Assembly: GCA_963834705.1 (NCBI GenBank)
Contig: CAWICV010000005.1
Span: forward strand, 1-64,000
From: RYN-230 sp963834705
GTDB taxonomy: Bacteria > Actinomycetota > Actinomycetes > Streptosporangiales > Streptosporangiaceae
Length of the DNA stretch: 64,000 nucleotides
Reading direction: 5' to 3'
A model generated the notes under the pieces. The model had not been told where the DNA came from and ran no database searches. It was given only the letters and a program-made list of their open reading frames with translations. Positions 1 to 7,878 of this stretch are shown one piece after another; position 1 is the first letter of the stretch, and the number at the start of each line of letters is the position of its first letter. A program made the position numbers and the translations under genes.

Positions 1-405
1 GCTCAAACGTCCGGTTTCCTGAACTGCCCAGTGTGTGCTGTGGCCCGGGGTGGTCATCAGCGTGGCCGGACGGGTTGCCGGTGCCGGCGGTCGGTGGCTG
101 ATCTCGCCGCGCGGGTACCGTTCGGCCTGCCAGGCATCCCACGCCCGCTCCAGCCGCATGGTTGACGAAGCGGGCAATCCGTTGCGGGCGTAGAAGGCCC
201 GGAACTCCAGGTCCGGCTCGGCCAGCCGCCGGCGACGTACCGCGCGCCGGGCGGAGAGCACCGCGGCGGTGTCCAGGTCTTCGACCCGCCGGGCCCGGAC
301 GAGTTCGTCCACATCGGCCGCGATGCGGTCGATAACCGCCCGCACCCGCGCCAGATCGACCGTGACGACGGCCCGGTCTGGCCAGTCGGCGGACCGGCGC
401 AGGCC
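1..405 (-). CDS. Hypothetical protein, 3' end cut by window edge
   Basis: A frame on the minus strand stays open from just after a TAG at 406-408 to the left edge. A GTG at 345 is the first plausible start. The product is rich in Arg, Glu and Ala (e.g. RVRAVIDRIAADVDELVR, then FYARNGLPASSTMRLERAWD), consistent with a helical, charged protein. I do not recognise a family. The frame opens directly after the stop with no clear RBS, and the FAD monooxygenase ends only about 30 bp away, so this may be a 5'-truncated remnant. Coding status rests mainly on codon bias and the lack of stops. Confidence 0.4.
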
Positions 406-436
406 CTATCCGGGCGTGTTGCCGCTGTTGCTGTAG

Positions 437-1717
437 TTAGCTGCCCAGCGTGCGGGCGAACTGGCGCTTGAGCGGGGGCAGTGTGTTGGTGGCCCGCAGC
501 ATCGCCCGGAACGCTGTCCGGCTGAGTGGGCCGCTGGTGGCTTGGCGGGTGTTGCGGAGCGAGAGCCTGACGGCGGCGAACCCGTACTTGCGCATCGCGG
601 TCTCGTACTGGCCGATGGCGGTCACCAGTGTTTCCCGGTGGGCGCTGGCAAGTTTGCTGGCCAGGAGGCGGGCGTCGCGCAGCGCGGTGTTGGCGCCGAT
701 GCCGGCCATCGGGGTCATGTTGTGGATGGCGTCGCCGAGCAGGGTGACGCGTGAGGCGGGCCATGGCCGGATGGGTGCCATCGCCCGGATGATCACGGGC
801 GCGACGGTGGTGGGGTCGGACTCGCCGACCAGCCGTTGCAGCGCCGGGTGCCAGCCGCTGATCATGGAGGCGACCATGTCGCGCAGGGTGGCGCCGTCGC
901 CGGTGGGCTCGGCGGGGTAGGCGGCGCGTTTGGCGGCGTAGGCCCAGAACACGTAGTCCTGGGTGTTGCCGGACAGCAGCCCCGGCCGCATGGCCGGGTC
1001 GTTGATGGCCAGCTGCTGCTGGTCTCCTTCCCAGACGGCGGTGAACAGGAAGCTGTCGCGGGGCGGCATGATGTTGTTGACGCTGCCGGGCAGCCGGTCT
1101 GGCAGCCAGGCCCGGGTGTTGTCAGTGAGCGGGAGCTTGCCTGCGACCGCGACCACGCCGGTGTCCAGGCGGTGGGCATCGGGCAGGTACTGCTGGCGGA
1201 CCCGGGAGTTGGCGCCGTCCGCGCCGACTAGCACGTCGCCGGTGGCCGTTGTCCCGTCGGCGAAGAACGCGGTCACCTGGCCGCCTGGGGCCTGCTCATA
1301 GCGGGTGAACTCCTTGCCCAGGTGGACCACGTCGTCCAGGCCGTCCAGCAGCACGTGGCGCAGCGTGATCCGGCTGACCGAGTGGTGGCTGCCTTGCGGG
1401 CCGGCTTCCTCGCCCGCCAGCGGGTCGCGGGGGAGGAACAGCAGGTCGCGTAGCTGCTCGGTGAGGAACGCGAACCCGGCTGAGGGCTTGCCGGCGGTGG
1501 CCACGAACGCGTCCCACTGTGCTGGGGGCAGGCACGCGTGCAGCGCTGCGGCACCGTGCGGGCTGATGTGGATCCGGTAACCCTGCAGCCAGTCGGTGCG
1601 GGTGCGGGTCCGCTCGTAGACGGCGACGCTGGCCCCGGCCCGGCGCAGCCCGTGCGCCAGGCACAGGCCGCCGATGCCGCCGCCGATCACCAGGACGTGA
1701 AGCTCGTTGTCAGGCAT
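437..1717 (-). CDS. FAD-dependent monooxygenase (PHBH/aromatic hydroxylase type)
   Basis: A 426-residue single-component flavoprotein hydroxylase that would use NAD(P)H and O2 on an aromatic or polyketide-like substrate. The N-terminal Rossmann motif GGGIGGLCLAHGL (about residues 12-24), the DG motif GADGANSRVR in the middle and the GD motif GDAIHNMTPMAG near residue 310 are all present in family order, so both FAD- and NADPH-contacting segments are intact. I chose ATG 1717 because the dinucleotide-binding strand begins 6 residues later. Longer in-frame extensions would overlap the divergent tetR. The divergent TetR gene next door most likely controls it, with substrate as inducer. The substrate cannot be told from sequence. 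Confidence 0.88.
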   Translation of the reverse strand: MPDNELHVLVIGGGIGGLCLAHGLRRAGASVAVYERTRTRTDWLQGYRIHISPHGAAALHACLPPAQWDAFVATAGKPSAGFAFLTEQLRDLLFLPRDPLAGEEAGPQGSHHSVSRITLRHVLLDGLDDVVHLGKEFTRYEQAPGGQVTAFFADGTTATGDVLVGADGANSRVRQQYLPDAHRLDTGVVAVAGKLPLTDNTRAWLPDRLPGSVNNIMPPRDSFLFTAVWEGDQQQLAINDPAMRPGLLSGNTQDYVFWAYAAKRAAYPAEPTGDGATLRDMVASMISGWHPALQRLVGESDPTTVAPVIIRAMAPIRPWPASRVTLLGDAIHNMTPMAGIGANTALRDARLLASKLASAHRETLVTAIGQYETAMRKYGFAAVRLSLRNTRQATSGPLSRTAFRAMLRATNTLPPLKRQFARTLGS

Positions 1718-1726
1718 GCGAATGAA

Positions 1727-1755
1727 TTTATCATGTATCTGCCTGATTAGGTCAA
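1727..1755 (-). promoter_or_regulatory. Promoter of the FAD monooxygenase, leaderless type
   Basis: On the minus strand a -35 TTGACC (1755-1750) and a -10 GATAAA (1732-1727) are separated by 17 bp. The expected transcription start falls about 3 bases before ATG 1717, so the mRNA would be leaderless or nearly so. The spacer holds the weak palindrome CCTAATCAGG, a candidate TetR contact site. It lies in the divergent gap shared with tetR. Confidence 0.5.
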
Positions 1756-1772
1756 GCGGGTACTCTTGCCGG

Positions 1773-2402
1773 GTGGCTACCAGGCGATCTCCCAGCCAGG
1801 CCGAGCGCCGCCGCGACCCCGAGCGCGCCCGGCAGCGGCTGCTGGACGCCGCCGCCGAGGAGTTCGGCGCGAAGGGGTTCAGCGGTGCCCGGGTCCGCGA
1901 CATCGCCGCCCGGGCCGGGCTCAACATGCAGCTGATCTCCTACTACTTCGGCGGCAAGGCCGGGCTGTATGCCGAGCTGCAGCGCCAGTGGGGCCAGGCC
2001 AGCCGCGGCCAGGCCAGCCCCGGCCAGCCGCTGGACCAGGTGGTGGCCGGTTTCTTCAAAGCGTCCGAAGCCAACCTCCCGTGGGCGCGGCTGCTTGCGT
2101 GGCAGGGGCTGTCCGGCGATACTCCCGCTGCCAGCCACCCCGAGCTCATGGCCTGGATCGCCGCCGAGCTCGCCCGCCGCCAGCAGGCCGGGGAACTCGC
2201 AGCCGACCTCGACCCGCGCTTCGCCGCCCTCGCGCTGTTCGCCGCCGCGGCCGCCCCGGCCATCCTGCCCCACGTGGCGCGCGAGCTGACCGGCCTCGAC
2301 CCGCAGTCGCCGGAATTCAGCACCGGTTACGCCGAGCACCTGGGCCGCCTGGTGCGCCACCTCAGAGATCAGCCTGGCCGCCGCCGGAGCAGCGGGCGCT
2401 GA
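1773..2402 (+). CDS. TetR family transcriptional regulator
   Basis: A 209-residue repressor. The N-terminal HTH is clear: RQRLLDAAAEEFGAKGFSGA, then VRDIAARAGLNMQLISYYFGGKAGLY at about residues 20-65, the usual TetR helix 1-4 pattern with YYF before the GK turn. The C-terminal part is helical and variable, as expected for a ligand pocket. GTG 1773 places the HTH at the normal distance from the N-terminus; upstream ATG codons would run back across the divergent monooxygenase promoter. It probably represses the monooxygenase and itself. Directly after its stop lies a comM remnant, so this gene pair may sit at an insertion boundary. Confidence 0.88.
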   Translation: MATRRSPSQAERRRDPERARQRLLDAAAEEFGAKGFSGARVRDIAARAGLNMQLISYYFGGKAGLYAELQRQWGQASRGQASPGQPLDQVVAGFFKASEANLPWARLLAWQGLSGDTPAASHPELMAWIAAELARRQQAGELAADLDPRFAALALFAAAAAPAILPHVARELTGLDPQSPEFSTGYAEHLGRLVRHLRDQPGRRRSSGR

Positions 2403-2407
2403 GTTCC

Positions 2408-2925
2408 AACAGCCACGAGCAATGGCCGCAACGCCGGATCACGGTCGGCCTGTCACCCGCCAGCCTGCCCAAGCGGGGCAGCGGATTTGACCTGGGGATG
2501 GCCGTCGCGATCTTGAGCGCAGCGGACGCGATCCCCGCTGCTGCCCCTGGAAGGTGTGGCATTCCTCGGTGAACTTGGACTTGACGGCCAGATTCGTCCG
2601 GTTAGGAGGGTGCTGCCTGCTATGGCCGCTGCGGCCGCCAGCGGATTCGGCCGGGTCGCTGTGCCGCATGCCAACGCTGCTGAGGCGGCGCTGGTACCTG
2701 GACTTCGTGTGTTGAGCGCTAAGTCCCTACCCGGACTCCTCGGCTCGCTTCGCGGCGAGCCTGTGGCAGAAGAGGCGGATCCGGTCCAGATCACTGAGGG
2801 TGGCACAGAGCCCAGCATCACCCCGTTGCGCACTGGGCGGTCGATTGGCTGCAGGCTGGATCTGGCTGATGTGCCGGGTCAGCCCACAGCGCGCCGTGCC
2901 GCCGAGATATGCGCTGCCGGTACTG
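2408..2925 (+). pseudogene. comM: comM/yifB Mg-chelatase-type ATPase, 5' fragment with frameshift
   Basis: Two frames together spell the N-terminal half of the YifB/ComM family (AAA+ Mg-chelatase-like protein that helps branch migration of incoming DNA). Frame one from 2408 gives NSHEQWPQRRITVGLSPASL and KRGSGFDLGMAVAILSAADAI. Frame two from about 2556 gives FLGELGLDGQIRPVRRVLPA, NAAEAALVPGLRVL and, near 2865, DLADVPGQPTARRAAEICAAG. The text stops just before the expected Walker A (GGHHLLLVGPPG in the family). Both the first ~70 residues and the whole ATPase part are missing, so it cannot function. The junction right after the tetR stop suggests the FAD monooxygenase/tetR pair was inserted here or that a deletion occurred. 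Confidence 0.75.
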
Positions 2926-3193
2926 GTATTCCCGGATATTGCAAGGTGCGGAGTTCCCAGGGAACGGCGGGGCAGCGGCTATCAGCGTGGGCTCCTGGGT
3001 GCGCTGTCCTGTGCCGGGCTATCACGGGCGCGGTTGCCTCGGCCGGTCTGGCGGGGCGCAATACACACGCGGCGAAAACGGCCGGTCGGCGGATGCGGTG
3101 ACTGCGCTACGTTGGGGCTGGCAAGTTACCCAGCCGGCTTCCGCGCGGGGATCATTGCGCAGCGGCCGACAACGTGACGGGAGATGATCTCTG

Positions 3194-4036
3194 GTGGCGG
3201 ATGAGGCGGCGGCTGGGCAGACTGGTCTGGACCCGGCGGTGTCGCATTCGGCCCGGATCTGGAACTACTGGCTGGGCGGCAAGGACAACTTCGCTGCCGA
3301 CCGTGAGGCGGGGGACCGGGTGGCAGCTATGCTGCCGATCATTGTGACCCAGGCCCGGGCGGACCGGGCGTTCCTGGGCCGGGCGGTCCGGTATCTGGCC
3401 GGGCAGGAGGGGATCCGCCAGTTCCTCGACATCGGCACCGGGCTGCCGACCGCGGACAACACGCACCAGGTAGCCCAGCAGGCGGCGCCCGATGCGCGGA
3501 TCGTCTACGTCGACAACGACCCGATGGTGCTGACGCACGCCCGGGCGCTGCTGACCAGCAACCCGGAGGGTGCCTGCGACTACATTGACGCCGACCTGCG
3601 CGAGCCGGAGAAGATCCTTTCCGGGGCGGCGCAGACTCTCGACTTCACCCAGCCGGTGGCGCTGCTGCTGCTGGGCGTCTTGCACCACATCCCCGATACC
3701 GGCCAGGCACGCGAAGTCGTCAGGCGGCTGGTCGCGGGGCTGGTGCCGGGCAGCTTCCTGGCCATCAACCACTCCACCAGCGCCGTCAGCGGCAGAGCCA
3801 TGGAAGACGCGGTCGCGCACTGGAACCAGGTCGGCACCCCGACGATGACGCTGCGCAGCCCGCAGCAGATCGCCCAGTTCTTCGATGGGCTGGCCCTGCT
3901 GGATCCCGGCGTGGTGCCATGCTCCCGGTGGCGCCCGGACATCAGCCAGCTGGGCGGCCAGCCACCCGAGGTCGATGAATTCTGCGGCGTCGCCCGCAAA
4001 CCGGCACCGGCCGCGGCGGATAGTCCGAGCCGATGA
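3194..4036 (+). CDS. SAM-dependent methyltransferase (Methyltransf_19/DUF574 family)
   Basis: A 280-residue protein of the actinobacterial family that starts with the signature ARIWNYWLGGKDNFAADREA (residues 17-36). The SAM-binding loop is FLDIGTGLPTADN (about 79-91), the acidic strand end is VYVDNDPMVL, and ALLLLGVLHHIPD follows. Length is normal for the family. GTG 3194 is preceded by GGGAG at about 3178. These proteins are abundant in streptomycete-like genomes; their substrates are unknown. The second family member in this window (54.7-55.3 kb) lacks exactly the SAM-binding part, while this one looks complete. Confidence 0.88.
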   Translation: MADEAAAGQTGLDPAVSHSARIWNYWLGGKDNFAADREAGDRVAAMLPIIVTQARADRAFLGRAVRYLAGQEGIRQFLDIGTGLPTADNTHQVAQQAAPDARIVYVDNDPMVLTHARALLTSNPEGACDYIDADLREPEKILSGAAQTLDFTQPVALLLLGVLHHIPDTGQAREVVRRLVAGLVPGSFLAINHSTSAVSGRAMEDAVAHWNQVGTPTMTLRSPQQIAQFFDGLALLDPGVVPCSRWRPDISQLGGQPPEVDEFCGVARKPAPAAADSPSR

Positions 4037-4276
4037 TCACTCGGCGAGGACTTCCCCATCGGCCGCAGCCGAGGGCCGGTCCAGCGCCGCAGTAAGAGTG
4101 GAGTAGGTCTGGGACAACTGATCAAACCCCCTCAGCGACCACGCCCGGGCCATGAAGGGGCTGGGTGACAGGACCAGGCGATACTCGACTCCGAGGGTTG
4201 CGGCGAACTGCTGAGCGTGCACCAGTTCCCGCAGCCCGGAGGAATCGCAAAACACGGTCTGGGTCAAATTGACCAC
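4037..4276 (-). pseudogene. STAS-domain (anti-sigma antagonist) C-terminal fragment
   Basis: The 79 residues from GTG 4276 contain the second half of a STAS domain: VVNLTQTVFCDSSGLRELV, with the CDSSG serine loop that SpoIIAA/RsbV-type antagonists have phosphorylated. A complete domain is about 110 residues. Upstream the frame stays open without stop (RYAKRAGPGVLVVNL) but does not resemble the expected first strands and helix, and has no good start. I therefore read it as a 5'-truncated remnant rather than a short gene. Two complete STAS genes occur at 35.2 and 36.0 kb. Confidence 0.6.
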
Positions 4277-4694
4277 AAGGACCCCGGGGCCCGCGCGTTT
4301 GGCGTACCGAGCGTCAGGATCGTCTGCGGAGCCTGGGTAAGATAGGCAAGCTGCACCCGGAGTCCGTGGCTCCTGCTGGCAGCGCCGCGCTCGGGTAGAT
4401 GGGGGCGTGGCGTGATGGCCGCCGCTAAGACCGCTGCCGGGATACCACCGCCGAGATCGCCTTACGGGCGCGTCTGCGACTGAACAGCCGACGAGTCCGC
4501 AGACTCACCGGCGTGGCCCCTGGCGCTGGCGACGACCGTGGCCCAGCCTTGGTCGGTGAAGATGTCTAGGCAACCAACCGCCTGCGAAGAAATGCGATGA
4601 ACCTGAGACTCAACTCGGTGCAGCCACTTGTGAGACGGCCGACAACCGGCAGGTCACAGAAGATCAACATGTCACGCGAGATGAGACCCTACAG
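4277..4694. other. Gene-poor stretch
   Basis: About 420 bases between the STAS fragment and the MBL-fold gene. I see no convincing coding frame, RNA gene or terminator here. The part next to 4276 may be decayed upstream sequence of the STAS gene. The promoter of the MBL/PfkB pair should lie near the right end, but I cannot point to clear boxes. Confidence 0.4.
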
Positions 4695-4712
4695 GTGGCA
4701 GGGTGGACAGCG

Positions 4713-5570
4713 ATGGATTTCCCTGACGGCGGCGCGGTGCTGGACCTGGATGTGGCGTGGGTCCACGGCTCGGAAGCGGCCAAGTACAACACCGATCCGG
4801 ACATCCAGGTGCACGCGTGCGACGAGCACACTTACATCCTGCGGCAGAACAAGGCGGTGCACTACGAGGCACCGTTCATGTTTCTGCTGTTCGGGGCGTC
4901 CAGGGCCGTGCTGTTCGACACGGGTGCCACGCCTAACCCGGAGTTCTTCCCGCTGCGCCGCACGGTGGACGCGATCATCGAGAACTGGCTGGCCGCTCAT
5001 CCGCATCCGGACGATTATGGGCTGCTGGTGCTGCACACCCACTCGCACGGCGACCACACCCAAGCCGACGGCCAGTTCCTCGACCGGCCGCACACCGAGG
5101 TGATCGGTGCCAAGCGCGACGCGGCGTGGCCGTTCTTCGGTTTCGACCGCGAGCCGGAGTCAGTGGCCGAACTCGACCTGGGTGGCCGCGTGCTCGACTG
5201 CCTGGCCACCCCCGGGCATCATGAGGCGGCGGTCACCTACTACGACCGGTACACCGGGATCCTGTTCACCGGCGACACCATCCTCCCGGGCCGGCTGTAC
5301 ATCTTCGACTGGCCGGCCTTCGTCCGGTCGATTGACCGGCTGGCTGAGTGGTGCCAGCAGCGCCCGGTGAGTTACCTGCTCGGCTGCCATATCGAGATGT
5401 CGACAAAACCGGGCGTGGACTACCCGGTCGGCTGGACGTACCAGCCGGACGAACCACCCCTGGAACTGACCACGGAGCACCTGCAGGAGATCCAGCGCAC
5501 GCTGGAAGCCCACGATCACCAGCCGGGGCGCTACGTCCTGCCGCAGATGATCATCGCGCCACGTGGGTGA
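4713..5570 (+). CDS. MBL-fold metallo-hydrolase
   Basis: A 285-residue metallo-beta-lactamase-fold hydrolase. The metal-binding motif THSHGDHTQAD (about residues 109-119) supplies the H-x-H-x-D-H set. A further His lies in ATPGHHEAAV, an Asp in FTGDTILPG and a late His in LLGCHIEMS, giving a full two-metal site. ATG 4713 follows GGGTGG; GTG 4695 would add six residues. The natural substrate is unknown; members of this fold include glyoxalase II-like and lactonase enzymes. The next gene, a PfkB kinase, begins within or just after its stop, so the two are probably one operon acting on a sugar-like or lactone compound (inference). Confidence 0.85.
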   Translation: MDFPDGGAVLDLDVAWVHGSEAAKYNTDPDIQVHACDEHTYILRQNKAVHYEAPFMFLLFGASRAVLFDTGATPNPEFFPLRRTVDAIIENWLAAHPHPDDYGLLVLHTHSHGDHTQADGQFLDRPHTEVIGAKRDAAWPFFGFDREPESVAELDLGGRVLDCLATPGHHEAAVTYYDRYTGILFTGDTILPGRLYIFDWPAFVRSIDRLAEWCQQRPVSYLLGCHIEMSTKPGVDYPVGWTYQPDEPPLELTTEHLQEIQRTLEAHDHQPGRYVLPQMIIAPRG

Positions 5571-5577
5571 CCGGGCG

Positions 5578-6510
5578 ATGATCTTGGTAGCCGGCGAGAG
5601 CCTGATGGACCTGATCGTCGGGCCGGACGGCACGGTGCACGCGGCGGCGGGCGGCGGCCCGTTCAACACCGCCCGCACGATCGCGCGGCTGGGCCAGCCG
5701 GCCCGGTTTCTGGGCCGGTTCTCGGCCGACCCGTTCGGCGCTCTGCTGGCCGGGAAGCTGGCGGCCGATCAGGTCGAACTGGAGCTGCCCGAGCAGGTAG
5801 CTGAGCCCACCGCGCTGGCCATCGTGTCCCTCGACGACGCCGGGGTGGCGCGCTACTGGTTTCACCTGACCGGGACGGCCGCGTTCCAGCTGGACCGGCA
5901 GTCGGCGGCACTGGCGTTGCGTAAAGATGTGTTCGCCTTGCACGTGGGGACGCTTGGGCTCGTCGTGGAGCCGATGGCTGGCGTGGTGGAGGACCTGGCC
6001 CGGGAGCTGCCATCCGCGGTGCTGCTGATGCTCGACCCCAACTGGCGGGAGGCGGCCATCCCCGATGCCGCCGCGCATCTGGACCGGATACGCCGGCTGC
6101 TGCCGCGAACCGACATCCTGAAGACGAGTAGTGAAGACCTGGGCTTCCTGGTCCCCGGCCGCGATGTGCCGGCGGCTGCACGGACGCTGCTCGGCTGGGG
6201 CGCGCGCTGTGTGGTGGTCACCGACGGCCCGGCGCCGGTTCAGGTGTTCGCCCCGGGCGCCCAGCAGCTCAGCGTGCCGGTACCGCCCGCCGAGGTAGTG
6301 GACACGGTTGGCGCCGGGGACGCCTTCGGTGGCGGGTTCCTGGCCTGGTGGGCCGAGCACGAGCTGACCCGGGACCAGTTGGCCGATGCCGCGCTGCTGG
6401 CCGCGGCCGCCGCGTCAGGCGCCCTGGTAGCGGCCCTGACCTGCACCCGGGCCGGCGCCGAGCCGCCGTGGCGGCAGGAAATGGAGGTCGCGGCGGCGGG
6501 CAGCGAGTAG
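5578..6510 (+). CDS. PfkB-family carbohydrate kinase
   Basis: A ~310-residue ribokinase-fold sugar kinase. The N-terminal motif GGGPFNTARTIARLG (about residues 23-37) binds sugar, and the C-terminal signature DTVGAGDAFGGGFLAWW has the catalytic Asp at about residue 248, with the anion-hole GAGD intact. Length is normal. ATG 5578 lies 8 bases after the MBL stop; a GTG at 5563 in frame would overlap that gene. It resembles fructokinases but the substrate cannot be fixed. The tRNA-Arg gene follows about 50 bp downstream on the same strand. Confidence 0.87.
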   Translation: MILVAGESLMDLIVGPDGTVHAAAGGGPFNTARTIARLGQPARFLGRFSADPFGALLAGKLAADQVELELPEQVAEPTALAIVSLDDAGVARYWFHLTGTAAFQLDRQSAALALRKDVFALHVGTLGLVVEPMAGVVEDLARELPSAVLLMLDPNWREAAIPDAAAHLDRIRRLLPRTDILKTSSEDLGFLVPGRDVPAAARTLLGWGARCVVVTDGPAPVQVFAPGAQQLSVPVPPAEVVDTVGAGDAFGGGFLAWWAEHELTRDQLADAALLAAAAASGALVAALTCTRAGAEPPWRQEMEVAAAGSE

Positions 6511-6557
6511 CTCGGCGCGCGGTCGCCGCGATGTGCCGTAAACTAGCCGGGCATCCA

Positions 6558-6633
6558 GCGCTCGTAGCTCAACGGATAGAGCATCTGACTACGGATCAGA
6601 AGGTTGGGGGTTCGAGTCCCTCCGAGCGCGCCA
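6558..6633 (+). tRNA. tRNA-Arg (ACG)
   Basis: Acceptor arms GCGCTCG (6558-6564) and CGAGCGC (6623-6629) pair fully, with discriminator G and encoded CCA (6631-6633). The anticodon stem TCTGA/TCAGA encloses the loop CTACGGA with anticodon ACG. The T-arm contains GGTTCGAGTCC-type sequence. The D-arm GCTC...GAGC is also present. Its 3' half is the attachment site of the adjacent island: an identical 51-bp copy lies 16.1 kb downstream. Confidence 0.97.
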
Positions 6634-6646
6634 GGTCACAGGCCCC
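6596..6646 (+). repeat. attL-like site: tRNA-Arg 3' end direct repeat
   Basis: The 51 bases from the anticodon stem through the tRNA 3' end and into GGTCACAGGCCCC are identical to 22741-22791, in the same orientation. An integrase remnant begins about 50 bp downstream. This is the classic arrangement of an integrative element using the 3' end of a tRNA gene as its attachment site while restoring the gene. Confidence 0.88.
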
Positions 6647-6666
6647 TCCCGATCAAGGAAGGGGCC
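6641..6666 (+). terminator. Hairpin terminator after tRNA-Arg
   Basis: GGCCCCTCCC and GGAAGGGGCC pair across a GATCAA loop with one mismatch, followed by TTCG. It lies 8 bp after the tRNA CCA. The att repeat overlaps its first half; the copy at 22.8 kb has its own, differently sequenced hairpin at the same place. Confidence 0.65.
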
Positions 6667-6698
6667 TTCGTGCTAACGCGGATGCTAACAGCAGCTAG

Positions 6699-7373
6699 CT
6701 AGCTCGCGGCGTTCATGACCTGGGCGAAGGTATCCGCCGCTTCGGATAGTTGATGACTGATCACGTGGGCGTACACGCGCAGGGTAATCGACGGGTCAGC
6801 GTGGCCGAGGCGCGCCGCGACGACATGGACCGGGGTGCCCGCCAGCAGCAAGCTCGTGGCATGGACATGCCGCAGATCGTGCAGGCGGGCGTGCGGCAGG
6901 GCTTCGCCGGTATGCGCCTCGTTGTGCGCCTTGATCAGCGTGGTCATGAGCGATGACACCGTGTCGGGATGGATCGGCTCGCCCCAGGGCGTACAGAACA
7001 CGTAGTCATCGGTTCCCTTCCATTCGGGTCCGACGGTTAGCCGCTCCTGGGCCTGGCGCTTACGGTGATCCCTGAGCACCTGAACTGTGCTGGCGTCCAT
7101 GCTGACCGTGCGGGACCGGCCGCTCTTGGTCGTTCCCTCGATCCGTTGGCCGGCGATGACGGCCGCCGATCCGGTGATGCGGATCTCCGGTGCGTCCAGG
7201 TCGATGTCCCGCCAGCGCAGATTCAGCAGCTCCCCACGGCGGGCTCCGGTGTAGGCGGCCAGGTGGTAGAAGGCGAATAGCCGGTGCCTCTGCGCCGTGG
7301 CCAAATAGGCGGCGAGCTGGGCGGGAGTCCAGACCGTCCCAGGCTCTGTGGCCGCCTTGCGGGGGCGCTTGGC
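6699..7373 (-). pseudogene. Tyrosine-recombinase integrase, C-terminal catalytic part
   Basis: The last 224 residues of a phage/AICE-type integrase: WTPAQLAAYLATAQRHRLFA starts the catalytic domain. The active site is complete, with Arg in TGARRGELLNLRW, Lys in GTTKSGRSRTV, HDLRHVHAT, the late His in RLGHADPS and Tyr in LRVYAHV. The N-terminal arm- and core-binding domains are missing. At 7374 the text changes directly into a RepSA-like initiator fragment in a different frame. The gene lies next to the tRNA-Arg att site as expected for its role, but it cannot integrate or excise by itself. Confidence 0.82.
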
Positions 7374-7375
7374 GC

Positions 7376-7594
7376 GTTGGTGTCGGCCCGGTAGACCTCG
7401 GCGCACGGTGGGCATCGGGAGGCGCGGCGGGTCTTGCAGGCGATGGGCAGGACGCCGCCGGGTTCGTGGACGGTGGTGTAGCGGTGGAGCAGTTCGCCGG
7501 TGGCCCCGTCGATGTGATCGACACGGCCACGCAGCAGAACGGGTTGCAGGCAGCCGCCGGGGTGCCGGACTGCCGGGATGGGGTCGGTGGGCAA
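7376..7594 (-). pseudogene. RepSA-type replication initiator, N-terminal fragment
   Basis: This frame reads LLRGRVDHIDGATGELLHRY, HEPGGVLPIACKTRRASRC, then PPCAEVYRADTN. It matches the Cys-rich N-terminal part of the RepSA/replication initiator family of actinomycete integrative elements (pSAM2-like), where CPxCAxxYxxDTY precedes the rolling-circle domain. It ends abruptly at 7376, where the integrase frame begins. A deletion has therefore removed the catalytic part of rep, anything between, and the 5' part of int. Family assignment rests on motif memory, not on a search. Confidence 0.68.
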
Positions 7595-7845
7595 AGGTGG
7601 TGCTCCTCTCGTCAGCCCTTGCGGGCGGATGGACGAGCGGAGGCGGCCCTGCCAGGCCGGGTGCAGCGGTAGCCGGGAATCCGGTCAGCGGTGCTCTGCC
7701 GCACGGTGGCCTGGCAGGGTGGGCCTGCCGCCCAGGCGTACATGTGGTGATCAGCACCGTGACCCGGGCACCCGGTGGCTCACCGGCCCGGCATTCGCAC
7801 GGTCATCCCTCGATGGGGGAGGCTGCCAACGACCTCACCTGGATA

Positions 7846-7860
7846 CGTACCAAAGGTACG
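7846..7860. promoter_or_regulatory. Palindrome CGTACC-AAA-GGTACG
   Basis: A perfect 6-bp inverted repeat with a 3-bp centre, about 20 bp after the 3' end of the XRE regulator gene. It resembles the longer palindrome at 9467-9485 on the other side of the same gene (shared GTAC core and 3-bp spacer), so both may be targets of that regulator. Confidence 0.4.
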
Positions 7861-7878
7861 GGCCTGATAAACCTGATA

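Noticed and set aside
6513..6528. Third copy of the two-hairpin repeat (CGCGGTCGCCGCG)
   Set aside because: Only the first stem matches; the second stem and the CTAGG and GTCGCACGC parts are absent.
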